DNA of 64,000 nucleotides from Asterias amurensis (lineage: Eukaryota > Echinodermata > Asteroidea > Forcipulatida > Asteriidae): NCBI RefSeq assembly GCF_032118995.1, contig NC_092650.1:2852001-2916000 (forward strand), in the 5' to 3' direction. Each line of letters starts with the position of its first letter. The first letter of the stretch is position 1. Below the pieces are notes generated by a model. It did no database searches. It was not told the origin of the DNA and worked only from the letters and a program-made list of their open reading frames with translations. Both the position numbers and the translations under genes were made by a program. Positions 1 through 12,036 of this stretch are shown here, in pieces.

Positions 1-84
1 TGGTAATCCTGTTTTTATAAAGGAAGAAGTTTCCATGCTAAGCAAATTTTTGTGCTTAGCAGCTCGATGAAATTGGGCCCTGTT
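1..84. repeat. Family F foldback element, right arm only
   Basis: Matches the right arm of family F (GCTAAGCAAATTTTTGTGC, ends GAAATTGGGCCC); the left arm is outside the window. Confidence 0.7.
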
Positions 85-171
85 CTCAAGAACCAAACAC
101 CATGTACCTGTATATATAAGTGTTTTGTGTAACGACGACAAAATAGAACTACTGAGTGCAAAAAAATTTTG

Positions 172-562
172 ATTTAATTATCTTGTTACTTTATCAAAAG
201 TTAGGTTAAATATGGGAGCATTTTGGCGATCTATTTTAGTATTGTCTTAGGCAAAAGTTGTAAGTTTCCAAAACGCGAAAGAGTTTGTCACAGAATTGGA
301 CATAAAGGGGTGCGAAATGATGAGTGATTTTAACATCTTTATCTTGTCATTTTGTCAAGTTTATGTTGAATATGGAAGCATTTTGCGATCTATTTTAGTA
401 TTATTTGAGGCAAGTGGGGTACACTATTTGAGGAGGAAACCACGGGCAAATGCCTATGTCTATATTAGAGTTGAGAGAGAGAGAGAGAGAGAGGGGTGGG
501 CAAAAGTTTCAAATTGTAAGTTTCCAAAACGCAAAAGAGTTTGTCCGAGAGTTGGACATCAA
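172..562. repeat. Imperfect direct duplication
   Basis: 172-305 and 327-562 share blocks such as GCGATCTATTTTAGTATT and GTAAGTTTCCAAAACGC. The second copy is longer because of an insert that includes a (GA)n run. No gene seen here. Confidence 0.6.
473..493. repeat. (GA)n microsatellite
   Basis: Simple GA dinucleotide run. Confidence 0.9.
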
Positions 563-1140
563 TCAAGCTATAGCTACCGGATCCAATGAGAGTGCAATTA
601 TGGTCACATCGATGTACATAATGACTTATTGTTAGTTCTCGATTCGGCCAATTTGCCTCCTTTCGCTCAGGGGCATCACATCGTCAAACTCTGCCCCCCT
701 AGGTGACATGAAGTACCCTTTGTTTGGGCTTTGGTGAACCGCTAAGGGGCAGTGTGTAACCTTGTTGACCGTTCTTTTTTTCGGGTACTAGAAATCCACT
801 TGGGTGTACCCTGGCTGGTTGGGTGGGTGCTGACATCCCTAAGTGAACCAATTTCATCGGCTGGGTTGTCTTGCGGTTGGTGTACCATGGTGTACTTTGC
901 TGTTTATGGTCCTTGGTTTCAACAACCAAAACAGAACCTTCAAGACCAGCCCCCCCCCCTCCCTTCTTTCTAAAAACAAGTTAAGTGTTTGTTAGTTTTA
1001 TCCGAACACTTGCTCCTTCGTTTATTTACACGCGGTGGCTGTTCATCTGATTGTCAATGAACTATCAAAATATGAGCGTTCACCCAATAACTCCAAAATA
1101 AGATACTCTGTGAAACTTATTATATTACTCCTGACGATGA
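563..1140. other. Spacer without recognised gene
   Basis: Short open frames occur on both strands (699-973), but they have no domain likeness or splice support. Nothing else recognised. Confidence 0.4.
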
Positions 1141-1144
1141 CTAA

Positions 1145-1690
1145 AGCAAGCTAGTTGAAACGTTTAGACCAATTAAGAACTCACTCCGAAACGTAGAGAC
1201 CAATTAAGAACTCACTCCAAAACATTGAGAGCAATTAAAGGATTCGGGTACTTTTTCAAAATGTCCATAGATTTACATTAAACTTACAGGGTTTGAAGAT
1301 AATGATTGTGCTAGTGGAAAGCTTCCCTTCAAAAACTACTTACTGAGATGCTGTTGTTTTTGAGAAATGAGTAAAACAATGTAATGAAAATACGTTTGTA
1401 CATTCTAAAAACTAAAAACTATTTTCATGACATTGTTTTACTCATTTCCCAAAAACTACAGCACCTCAGCACGTAATATTTTCAGGGAAGCTTTCAACTA
1501 TCATTGTCTTCAAACTGTGTAAGTTTAGTGTAAATATGTGGACATTGTGGTTGTTGTCCTACAAAAAGTACATACACCCTTTAAGAACTTACTCCGAAAC
1601 GTTTAGACCAATAAAGAACTCACTCCGAAACGGTGAGACGAATAAAGAACTCACTCCAAAACGTTGAGACCAATTTAAGAACTCACCCTG
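1145..1690. repeat. ~30-bp minisatellite interrupted by a family C MITE
   Basis: Units like AACGTTTAGACCAATTAAG followed by AACTCACTCCGA recur on both sides (1145-1237 and 1581-1690) of a family C element inserted at a TTAA inside a unit. Confidence 0.65.
1234..1584. mobile_element. Family C foldback MITE
   Basis: Two long inverted arms, ends AGGATTCGGGTAC and its mirror ending CCCT, flanked by TTAA on both sides; inserted in a minisatellite unit. Confidence 0.75.
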
Positions 1691-1778
1691 CGGTAATGAA
1701 GTTAATAAAGACCCCCTAAAAGCTAAAGTACTAGTAGTCCTGGCTGATTGTCTTTACCTTCCGTCCAGGTAATAGCCC

Positions 1779-2106
1779 AAAAAGCAGGACAGTTCTTTTC
1801 AGAATTGAGAAGTCTCCCAAATTCAGACCTACTCCGTGGCAGTAGAGTAGCAAAAACTACCTGACAGGGAGACACATGGTGTTACCGCAAACCAAATTGT
1901 TATAATGAGGACAAAACACAATACAATCAGTTTGAATATTTTAAAGCGACGACTTACATTAGTTCAACAACAACATTTATTTCAGAACTGAGAAGTCTCC
2001 CGAACCTCCGATTATCTACTCCGCGGCAGTAGAATAAAGCAAGACAGTTCTCTAAGAACAAACTCAACCTGGCAAGTAGATACACACATGGTGTTACCAC
2101 AAACCA
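1779..2106. repeat. Family L repeats, two copies
   Basis: 1779-1893 and 1978-2106 share AGGACAGTTCTTTTCAGAA, TGAGAAGTCTCCC, CTACTCCG(C/T)GGCAGTAGA and ACACATGGTGTTACC. Function unknown. Confidence 0.5.
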
Positions 2107-2403
2107 AATATAGAACATTTACTTCCTGTTAACATATCAGGTGCCGGTATCATACAACATGATAATTTACATGAGAACAGAACACACTAATGACATATAA
2201 TTATAGAAGGATTATAGGGCAGAGTTAATGAAATGGAAGCAATCCCCGGTAAAGCATTGGACACAAAAGACAAAAACAGACATATTCTCTGATAGCGACA
2301 TTGCGTGGCTTTAAGTCTACGACCTCTTTTCTTCAATCTTACCTGTTAAAAACATTGTGGGCTTATTTATTTATTTCCATTATTCTCAATGCATAGATTT
2401 CCA

Positions 2404-5400
2404 GCCAGCGTCATCTTTCAGCTGTTGCCAGCAGAAAACGAGTCCGTCGTCGAGTCGAGACCGTCCGGCCAGCAACACCACCGCTCCACCACACCGACCT
2501 TCGTTCTCCCTTGCCCCACCACCCCCTCGTCCGACAGACACCGACTGCACGGGTCAGTTGCCTGTCTCACCTAGTCTAGATGTCACAGGTAGTCATTGTG
2601 GTGATGGGGAGAGTGGGTTGGATGCTCGGTACGAGATGGCGGCAGTGAGGTGCCGGCTAGAAACCAAAGAGCTTTGGGAAAAATTCCACGATCTTGGAAC
2701 TGAGATGATCATCACGAAAACTGGCAGGTACGCGTTTTCTTCCTCGTATACTTAAAGACACTGGATACAATTGGTGTTTGTCAAAGACCAGTCTTCTCAC
2801 TTGGTGTATCTCAACATATGCATAAAACAACAAACCTGTGAAAATTTCAACTCAATTGGTCGTCGAAGTCAATAATGAAAGAAAAATACCCTTTTCACAC
2901 CATAGAGCAAGGACACGAAGTTGTGTGCTTTCAGATGCTTGATTTCGAGACGTCAAAATCTAATTCTGGGGTTTCTAAATCAAATTCGTGGAAAATTACT
3001 TCTTTCTCGAAAACTACGTTACTTCAGAAGGAGCGGTTTCTGTCAATGTTTTATACTACTATCAACAGCTCTCCATTGCTCGTTACCAAGTGAGGTTTTA
3101 TGCTAATAATTACTTTGATTACCAATAGTGTCCGCTGCCTTTAAAAAAATCACTCCCAGGGGCCAGTTTCACAAAGAGCTGAGATTGATTTCCAATCAAT
3201 TGTAAATCAATTGCAGTTGTTAAGTGTGGTGTCACAATACAAATCACTATGGTAGAACTGACAATGTGTATTGCAATTGTTTTGCCTGATTGCTTTGTGA
3301 AATCGGCCCCAGTGCCTAATTTCGTACAGCTTCCTAAGCAGCAAGTTGGTTAAGAGTATTGTCTGCTAAGCAGAACATGATCAGAATACCAGTCATAATA
3401 TTTACATTTCACATGGTAGTTTGGCTGGTAACCTAATTCCGTTAAACATAGGTTTGTGTGCTTAGCTACCTCTTGTGCTTAAACAGCTCGATGGAAAATG
3501 GGACAAGCTATTGTATTAAAGACACAATAGTAATGTTTCGTTCCAATTGCAGATAAACAACAATAACATTATTTACAATTCAATTTATCCCTGACAAGAT
3601 TGTTCTCCTGGAGACGATCAGAGCATACTGATCGAAACGTTGAGTTGTCAACCATCGTCCTTCTCAGAATAAATCAAACGCCTGGTGCTATACCGTAAAC
3701 CACACACACTCCTACCATTCAAAGCTTCCAAGACTTTTAGAAGTTTTTAAGAATGATCTGAATATTGTGACTTTTCAGGCGAATGTTTCCCACCGTCCGT
3801 GTTTCCTTTAATGGTCTAAGTCCGGACGCTCGCTACGTTGTCATGCTGGACATTGTACCACTGGACAACAAAAGATACAGGTAAAACATTCTCTTATTTT
3901 TAGTCTAAACACTTTTTAGCTAGGGACGCAGGGGGGGGGGGGGGCTGGTGACAGCTATCAGACATGTCTTTGGGTTTTTGGGCACACCATTACAAACAGG
4001 AAAACATGTATAAGCCGAAACTGGACTGTTTTGTTACCCCTGTAGAAGGTCAAACCGAAAAAAGGGCACTTGATTATTTCGTCGCCCGCTCTATAAAAAA
4101 GATATAAGTCGACTAATGACTCATTGGTTGTTTAATTACTCTATTTATAAGTAGATAAAAGCCGAATATTAATAAGACAAAAATTGTGTGACCTCCTGAA
4201 GTAGGTAAAGCCGAAAAATGGCAAATGGGTTACACTTCGTCACCCCTTTAAAAAAAAAAAAATAAAGCCGAGTAGGTGACAAATTGGTTATTTTGCGAGG
4301 CCTTTATCTGGGTATATATGTCGAATACTGGTAAATGTACTTTTTAAATTTGGTTTCTACCCATACACCGATGTGTGTTAGCACTGTTTACCCAGTACTC
4401 TCCCGGGTCCTGTGAAAGAAAATATCACAGGCATGTTACTCGGGTGGGATTCGAACCGAACACACATCGATCGGTGTATGGGTTAAAACCAAAATGAGTA
4501 TTCTTTATCCCCGATGCACATTTAACATCTCTTATAATTTGCTATTTGATACCCATGTGGTAGGTTTAGCCGAATAATGACATATGGGTTGTCACCCCCT
4601 TTATAAAAAACTATAAGCCGAATAATGGCAACTTTTCCTGACCCCCTCCCTCGCGTAAGAGGATACAAAGCCACCAATTGCTAGATTATTACTTGACCAT
4701 TTTCTTCAATTCAATTCAATTCAAACTCACATTTATTTCCGTACTTCTTGAAAAATTACAAAGCCACAACACTAATTTATAAAGAAGTAGCCAATAAACA
4801 AAGCTCTTTATACAAGGCAGAGAATATATTAATAAAGTATGGAGGCATCATCTAGAAGCCGAGGCTCGTGGTGGGATGCCTAATGGACAGACAAACATAC
4901 CATTAACAGGAAACAAGAACGCACGGACAGACAACTAACAAAAGACAGAAATTATGACGATAACATTGACTGTTAAAAGCCGAATATTGGCAAGTATTCC
5001 TCATTAACGTTTGCCCTTGTCGAAACGACGGCTTCGGCTTCAGGCTAGCTTGGCCCTGTGGTAGTTTTGACAATTGCGCGTGCTGTGCGTATTTGCTCAT
5101 CAGACGAGAGAACGGTTTCTGAAGCCGAATCCACAACCGAAGCCGTGGTTTCGAAAAAAGCCTCAGTCTAGTTCGTATCTATTTCGGTGTCGTTATTTAC
5201 TTTGCACGTACTTTTCACATTCACCCCCCCCCCCCCCCAGATATGCGTATCATAGATCTTCTTGGCTGGTAGCCGGCAAAGCAGACCCTCTTTTGCCCGC
5301 GAGGCTGTACATTCACCCTGATTCACCATTCACTGGGGACCAGCTTCAAAGGCAAATGGTGTCATTTGAGAAAGTCAAACTCACCAATAATGAGCTGGAT

Positions 5401-8400
5401 CAACACGGTCATGTAAGTTACAGAAACAAAATTGTCTTTTTAACAACGAATTTAGATTTTGTCAGCTTTGCACACTTAAATTGAAGCTTTGAAGGATAGC
5501 CGTGACTTAATTGAATCAATAATTAAAGGCACGTGACACTATTGGTAATAACTTAAAATATAAATTAGCATAAAAAACTTGCTTGGTAACGAGCAATGGA
5601 GAGCTGTTGATAGTATAAAACATTGTGAGAAACGACTCTCTTTGAAGTAACTTATTTGTTGAGAAGGGGGTAAATTCTCACTCAATATTTGAATCTGAGA
5701 AAGATTTCAGGCCGGAAGCTACAATTTTTTTCTTAAATTATTTCCATGCAACATCTACGACCAATTGAGCCAAAACTTCCACATATTTTCCATGCATATA
5801 ATGGGATACACAAAATTAGAATACTGGTCTTTGACAATTACCTAAGGCGTCCAGGGGTGAATTTCACAAAGGTAGTCCTAACTTAGGACTAGTCCTAGGC
5901 AATGCTAAGAGATAGGACTGGTCCTTAAAGTTAGGACCAGTAACTCATCCTAACTTAGGACTGGTCCTATCTCATAGCATTGCCTAGGACTAGTCCTAAG
6001 TTAGGACTACCTTTGTGAAATCCACCCCTGAGCCTTTAAACGAAACATCGGACGTAATGCTTTAGGCTTCTAAGCAAAAAATAAAAGGGGGGGGGGGTAG
6101 AATGTAAAAACAACAAAACTTGGTCGATCATTCATTTCCTTTAAATAAATGGTACCAACGTGGTTGAAATATGGAATTTCTCTTGACAACAAACTCCTCC
6201 CTCCATTCCATGTGGTATGTTGACAGCTTGTCAATGTTTAACATGTAGAGTAATTACTTATACACAGTGATAAATTCCAGTGTCGTCTTCAGCAGTTCAT
6301 ATATCACATAGAGTAGCGGTCGGTCTAGCTTCCCGTCGTCTGGACGTTACATTCAATATTGCACACCCATACTTCAATCACAACGGTGATGACAGCTCAT
6401 GGGAATGTCTCAATGTTCTATTACCCGACTAGGGTATTGGCTTGGTTTAAAGGCAGTGGACACTGTTGGTAATTACTCAAAATAAATGTTAGCAAAGAGT
6501 CTTACTTGGTAACGAGCAATTGAGAGCTGTTGGTAGTATAACACATTGTGAAAAACGGCTCCTTCTGAAGTAAGGTAGTTTTTGAGAAAGAGGTATAAAT
6601 TTCTCACTCAAATAGTAAAATATTTCAGCCGAAGAGGTAATTTCTCACTCAAGTAATAAAATACTTCAGCCGAAGCCTTTTGTTATGCATCTGAAAGCTC
6701 ACAAAGTAATGCAACAAGGGTATTTTTTTTCTTCATTATTCGCTTGCAACTTCGATGACCGAATGAGCCAAAATTTTCACAGGTTTGTTATTTTTGTGTA
6801 ATGGGATACACCAAGTGAGAATACTGGTCATTGACATTTACCAAAACGTGCCCAGTGCCTTTAAGACACATTAACAAGACATTTCTTATTGACAACCTAG
6901 GCGCCTTGGGTACTTGAGACTCCCTATTGGAAGCAGACGAGAATGTCATTTCTCATTCAAGATGCGCGCCAACCTAACGACGTCTTACACTATCATTCCC
7001 GCTTTTGCTTGTTTTAACTTTCGCGGTGGTGTCAAAGGTCACCCGCAATTTGAGAGACGGCCGTAAATATCCGAGTGATGAGTGATTACGCCCTCTATGT
7101 AGACATTATTTTAGTGTACTTGGTAGATAGAGTCATCTGTGTGAATCGGAAAATGTATAAAGTCATAAATTATTGTTCACAGTGAGAGAAAGTCGTCTTG
7201 CAATTTATTATCCCAGAAATTTAATAATTGTAAACAGAGTTATGTTGACACTGTGGTCGCCATTTCCGGATATCCAGAATATATAGTCGTTTTTCTTGTT
7301 GACTGATTATTTCCGCTCGACAATTTTAGAGGTATGAGTTAAAGACACTAGACACTATTGGTAATTGTCAAAGGCCAGTCTTCTCACTTGGTGTATCTCA
7401 ACATATTAATTTAAAAAAAAAACTGTGAAAATTTGAGCTCAACTGGTCATCGAATTTACAAGAAAAAATGAAAGAAAAAACACCCTTGTTCCATTACTGT
7501 GAGTGCTTTCAGATCCATATTAATAAAAGGCTTTAGTTGAGGCCTGTTATTATTTGAGTGAGAAATTACCACTTTCTCAAAAGCTTTGGTACTTCAGAGG
7601 GAGCCGTTTCTCACAATATAGTCCACTATCATCAACTCTCCATCGCTCGTTACCAAGTATTTTTTTATGCTATCATTTTTTTGAGTGATTATTAATAGTG
7701 TCCAGTGCCTTTAAGTCAATCAACAACAGATACGTTACTCTCTAGGTGTTTAAAGGTACTAGGCACTATTGGTAATTTAATCCAAATAATTGTTAGAATG
7801 AAAAATTACATGGTAACCAAGCATGGAGAGCTGTTGATAGTTTAAAGCATGGTGAGAAACGGCTCCCCGAAGTAACGCAGTTTTTTAGAAAGGGGTAATT
7901 TCTCACTCAGGCCCGAAGCCTTTTGTTAGGCATTTGAAATCACACACATTTGTGTAACAATTGTGTTTTTGTTTCCATTTTTGTCTTGCAGAGATTTTTT
8001 ATTTGTTGGGGTTGTACCAAATGAGAATACTAGTGTTTGACAATTACCAAAGGTGTCCAGTGCCTTTAAGTTAACTTACAAACCATTTTGGTCAGTTAAC
8101 AGGCACGAACGTTAACATTGTCAATAGATTGTAATGACAACTTATATGTGAAGCATTTTTAAAGGAAGGTACACGTTTGGTAATTGTCAAAGACCAGTCT
8201 TCTTACTTTGTGTATCCCATCATATGCATAAAATAACAAACCTGTGAAAACAGTTGCGAGAAAATGATGAAAGAAAAAAACACCCTTGTTGGACGAATTT
8301 GTGTGCTTTCAGATAGGAACACAAGACTTCTAGCTAGAAGTATTTTATTATTTAAGTGAGAAATTACCTCTTTCTAAAAACTACATTACTTCAGAGGGAG

Positions 8401-11400
8401 TCGTTTCCCACATTGTTTTACACTATCAACAGCTCTCCAATGCTCGTTACCAAGTCAGTTTTTAAGTTTTAATATTTGTTTTGAGTAATTACCAAACGTG
8501 TACCTTCCCTTATTCTCTATATATGCAGGGAAAACTCATTTTGCTATTTGATTGACTGCAACAACGTCGTCCCGTGATCGACCACACCACTGATTCGTGT
8601 TGTTCTAACTTGTGTTCCTTTCAGATTATACTGAACTCAATGCATCGATATCAACCTCGTGTCCACATCACCAAGACATCAGAGCAGCTAAGTTGCATAC
8701 CAACACCGCCCTCTTTGGCAGCATTCAGCAGCAGTGAATTGCGAAGCTTTGAATTTCCAGAGACAGTATTTACTGCTGTTACTGCGTACCAGAACCAATT
8801 GGTGAGAAAAAAAGTAAAAGTGGAGGATAGAAATTAAAATATATGTTTCAATTGCAAAGTTGTAAATAATATCTTAAACAAAATCAAACTTATCCATTAA
8901 ATCAAAAGTATCCATTAAAAACACGGTAATTTAAAAGCAATAATTCACAATAATTCTTGAAAAACAGATGAGTCTAGTATTAGTATTAGTATAAGTATTA
9001 GTATTATTCCTAATATGAAAACAAATATTAGTTTAAAAATGAAATGTTAGTCGATGATAAAGCAATAACAAATGAAGAATCGTGAGGTTCTAAGCATTGA
9101 CATAAACGGGGGTGCAAGGGGGAGGGGTGCTCCACAAGAAATTTTGTCTACAAAGTACAGGGACAATGGAAAGAGCAAAAGATGTATCCACAGGGATGCA
9201 TCTTTAAGAATTTGTGAACCGGGCTTTCTGCCCCTTAAATTTAACTCTCTAGTTTCGGGGCTGGTTTTATTTTATTTGGACTGAGATTTTGTTTATTTCC
9301 ACAGATTACAAGATTGAAGATTGACAGCAACCCATTCGCTAAGGGCTTCAGAGATTCTTCAAGACTAAGTGATTTTGAGAGGTATTCCCCCAAAATGCAC
9401 TCCATTTTAGGATTTTGTTGACTCTATGCTGTCACTTTATTTATAAAAATGATCAAATTAATACATTCTTCATAACCAATCTTTAATGAATGCCTTGTCA
9501 ATTGGAAATGTCACTTTAGCTTGGTTTATCTCTTAAAGGGAAGGTACACGTTTGGTAACTACTCAAAACAAATATTAAAACTTAAAAACTGACTTGTTAA
9601 CGAGCATTGTAGAGCTGTTGATAGTATAACTCATTGTGGGAAACGACTCCCTCTGAAGTAACGTAGTTTTTGAGAAAGAGGTAATTTCTCGCTTAAATAA
9701 TAAAAGACTTCTAGCTAGAAGTGTTTTTCCTATCTGTAAGCACACAAAATTATTCCAACAAGGGTGTTTTTTCTTTCATCATTTTCTCGCAACTTCGATG
9801 ACCAATTGAGCCAAAATTTTCACAGGCTTGTTGATTTATGCTTATGATGGGATACACCAAGTGAGAACAAAGGTCTTTGAAAATTACCAAACGTGTACAG
9901 TGCCTTTAAAGACTTTAATATAGAATGTCACTTTTAGTAGAAGCAAATATCTGTGTTATCGTGTACCCCATTAGACTTCTTTATAAAGTTGTAACTTTAA
10001 TCAGCAGTAATGGACGTCAGATAATCTTGTCGGGACTGGTGAAGTTACACGAATCTTAAAACCTCCTCTAAGTGCGCAAATTTCCAGATAATTCGAATAC
10101 CAACCTTTGGAATGAATAAACAATAACACATTAGAGACACGAGACACTATTGGTAATTGTCAAAGACCAGTCTTCTCACTTGGTGTATCTCAACATGCAT
10201 AAAATAACAAACCTGTAAAAATTTGAGCTCAATTGGTCGTCGAAGTTGCGAGATATAAATGAAATAAAAAATCGCCCTTGTCACACGAATTTGTGTGCTT
10301 TCAGATGCTTGATTTCGAGACCTCAAAATCTAATTCTGAGGTCTCGAAACCAAATTCGTGGTAAATTACTTCTTTCTCGAAAACTACTAGTACTACTTCA
10401 GAGGGAGCCGTTTCTCACAATGTTTTATACTATTCAAAGCTCTCCATTACTCGTTACCAAGTATAAGGTTTTATGCAAAACATTATTTTGAGTAATTACC
10501 AACAGTGTCCACTGCCTTTCAAAGGAGGATAAACTTTCGGCAATTACTCCAGAAAGTATAACTATAAGACATTACTAATAGTAAAGAGTTATGGAGAGCT
10601 GTTGACATTGTAAAACAGTTGGAGAAAAGGTTCCCTCTGAAGTAGTGTATGGCTTCGAGAAAGAGGTAAAGCCCGAAGCCGTTCTATTCGGAAAGCGCAA
10701 AAAGTGTGGGGTTTTTTCTTCTTGCATTCTTCTCTTATAACTTCGATGACCAATAGTTGAGCCAAAATTTGTACGGTTTTGTTATCACATCCATGTTTGG
10801 GAAAACACCAAGTGAGGACTCTGGTCTCTGACAATATTACCGAGAGTATACCCTGCTTCTAAGCGACACAGTTCTCAGGAGGAAGTAGAAAAAAAGCAAG
10901 ACAAATTGTCAAAAGAACATAATCTACCAAGCAATAGGACAGATGGTGTTACCGCAAATCATTTTTACTTTTTTTCTTTTTCAGCCAAGTCGCGACACAG
11001 GCAAGGCCTAAGGCCACTTCAAGATGTTGGCTACCATCAAAAATGCCTTAAATCCCATATTTCTTAGATTGTTAAACCTTTTAAATATGTGCATTTAAAC
11101 TTTCTTTCGTTTTGAACCATAAAGCAGGGAGAGACTGGAGTCCCTCATTCAGGAGCATACATACGCCAGGTCACCCATTCGGCAACAAGACGGTGGTATC
11201 ATCAAAGGACTTGATGACAGATTTGGGTCACCGCTTGGTGGCGCTATAATGACACACCATTCAGTTGAACCAAGTGAAATTCCCTTCGCCTCATTTTCAA
11301 ATCAGTTTCCCACAGCAATGGGCGAATTTTCAAGAAGTGAGTAAAAGTTTAGTTTGTGATAACCCGTATAGTGGGTCCAAAATTGCTGTAAACTAGAAAA

Positions 11401-11827
11401 TAATGACAGCAGATGCGCGTTCGCCAATATTACATTTGGACACAAACAAATGATTTTCTTGATTGCAATTACAGATTGTCAAATCATGATGATCTATATT
11501 TCCATTTTAATATTGTCTGTTTCTTATTTGTTTACAGGAATCAGTGCATGGAATGGAATCCCTCTACCTCCCCTCACATCGGCAAATCTTTCACTCTACC
11601 CTGTCTATCCAATGGTACAGTCTTCCCTACACGCTGAAACAAGCATGAGCTCGTCGTCTGTGGGACGTTCCATTCACACAGACGGTTGGTTTCCAGTGTC
11701 CCATACCTTGGCATTTCGAGAATCTCATCGCTACCATAATCATCTGGCCATGGGACCATATCCGTCAACAAAAACGCCTCGAAACACGACTAGCAAGTTA
11801 ATACCAGCGCCCTCTCTCGTCCGATGA
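2404..11827 (+). CDS. TBX20: T-box transcription factor TBX20 (5' end outside window)
   Basis: Nuclear DNA-binding transcription factor; TBX20/midline proteins act in heart and neural development in other animals. Exons: about 2404-2727, 3779-3880, 5241-5412, 8625-8801, 9305-9381, 11128-11336, 11538-11827 (stop 11825-11827), all with GT/AG ends and matching phases. The T-box starts at [18 protein letters not shown] and includes [72 protein letters not shown] and [18 protein letters not shown], followed by a YARSPIR segment, all close to vertebrate TBX20 as I remember it. The loop between RVHITK and the FEFPE strand is a few residues longer than in the human protein. The first listed exon has several possible acceptors (2403, 2419, 2429). 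No N-terminal start exon was recognised in 1-2400, so the start is probably upstream. The intron before 5241 ends in a run of C bases. Introns are full of MITEs. Confidence 0.92.
2752..3144 (-). mobile_element. Family A MITE
   Basis: Full-length copy, TTAA on both sides, 25 bases after a TBX20 donor; the inner palindrome around GAGACGTCAAAATC is decayed. Orientation: plus means the end leading into GGTAATTACTC comes first. Confidence 0.8.
3157..3311. mobile_element. Family E palindrome, diverged copy
   Basis: Ends AGGGGCCAGTTTCACAAAG and its mirror CTTTGTGAAATCGGCCCC; just downstream of a family A copy. Confidence 0.45.
3330..3510. mobile_element. Family F foldback element, old copy
   Basis: Diverged but keeps CTGCTAAGCAGAA and GTGCTTA near opposite ends and GCTCGATGGAAAATGGG at the right end. 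Confidence 0.4.
4010..4680. repeat. Degenerate ~52-bp tandem array
   Basis: About eight or nine units, each with a form of ATAAGCCGAATAATGGCA and then a TCACCCC/TTTATAAAAA stretch, in TBX20 intron; split by the family N element at 4348-4512. Confidence 0.55.
4348..4512 (-). repeat. Family N inverted-repeat element with tRNA-like box
   Basis: Ends mirror each other (ACCCATACACCGATGTGTGT and ACACATCGATCGGTGTATGG). Inside, on the minus strand, is a B-box-like GGTTCGAATCCCACCCGAG. It interrupts the degenerate tandem array at 4010-4680. Confidence 0.45.
4712..4890 (-). mobile_element. Probable LINE/SINE 3' end fragment
   Basis: On the minus strand the sequence ends in a repeated GAATT tail preceded by GGAAATAAATGTGAG, a form common at retroposon 3' ends. 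No coding sequence remains. It lies in TBX20 intron. Confidence 0.35.
5016..5160. mobile_element. Family K palindrome
   Basis: GTCGAAACGACGGCTTCGGC at the left mirrors GAAGCCGTGGTTTCGAAA at the right; shared with 12745 and 27600. Confidence 0.6.
5523..6039 (+). mobile_element. Family A MITE interrupted by family E
   Basis: TTAA-bounded family A copy (5527-6035) whose last bases are separated from the rest by a family E palindrome inserted in its right tip. Confidence 0.75.
5854..6028. mobile_element. Family E palindrome
   Basis: Almost perfect inverted repeat: GGGGTGAATTTCACAAAGG at left, CCTTTGTGAAATCCACCCC at right; the arms carry repeated TAACTTAGGACT(A/G)GTCCTA motifs. Confidence 0.75.
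6447..6864 (+). mobile_element. Family A MITE
   Basis: TTAA on both sides; contains a small internal duplication around TTTCTCACTCAA. Confidence 0.75.
7339..7714 (-). mobile_element. Family A MITE
   Basis: TTAA on both sides, ends AGACACTAGACACTATTGG and GTCCAGTGCCT. Confidence 0.75.
7750..8069 (+). mobile_element. Family A MITE, shortened
   Basis: TTAA on both sides; internal part partly deleted. Confidence 0.75.
8159..8513 (-). mobile_element. Family A MITE, ACACGTTTGG subtype
   Basis: Tips read AGGAAGGTACACGTTTGGT instead of the usual GGACACTATTGG, and the right tip matches this change; ends eight codons upstream of the ORF that carries a TBX20 exon. Confidence 0.7.
8974..9008. repeat. 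(TAGTAT)n-like microsatellite
   Basis: Short imperfect hexamer run in TBX20 intron. Confidence 0.7.
9533..9909 (+). mobile_element. Family A MITE, ACACGTTTGG subtype at left
   Basis: TTAA on both sides; left tip has GGAAGGTACACGTTTGG. Confidence 0.75.
10131..10519 (-). mobile_element. Family A MITE
   Basis: Ends GACACTATTGGTAATTG and CCAACAGTGTCCACTGCC; one flank decayed to TTAG. Confidence 0.75.
10519..10862 (+). mobile_element. Family A relative, diverged
   Basis: Follows directly on the previous copy; tips AACTTTCGGCAATTACTCC and TACCGAGAGTATACCCTG mirror each other, and internal blocks match family A. Confidence 0.5.
10865..11035. repeat. Family L and family M fragments
   Basis: 10865-10963 matches family L (GAACATAATCTACC, ATGGTGTTACCGCAAA); 10971-11035 matches fragments at 16707 and 21162 (AAGTCGC, GCCACTTCAAG, GTTGGCTACC). 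Confidence 0.4.
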
Positions 11828-12035
11828 GTCAAATTAATTCACGTTTCTGAACAAAACAAAGATATTATTGATTGTTCGATTCCCGATATTGATTCTTTCT
11901 TCAACCTTTATCGAATGAATAACAAAGTTCCTTTGTGGCTGCACTTCCTAACGAAAATGTTAGACAATATCTCAACTCGTCGATAGTTTCTTTTATCTTG
12001 CAAAGTTTGTTTGTTTCTCACAAACAAGCCTGAGT
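11828..12035. other. 3' flank of TBX20
   Basis: AT-rich; no conserved structure recognised. Confidence 0.3.
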
Positions 12036-12036
12036 T

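Noticed and set aside
699-973. Overlapping open frames on both strands
   Set aside because: No domain, splice or neighbour support.
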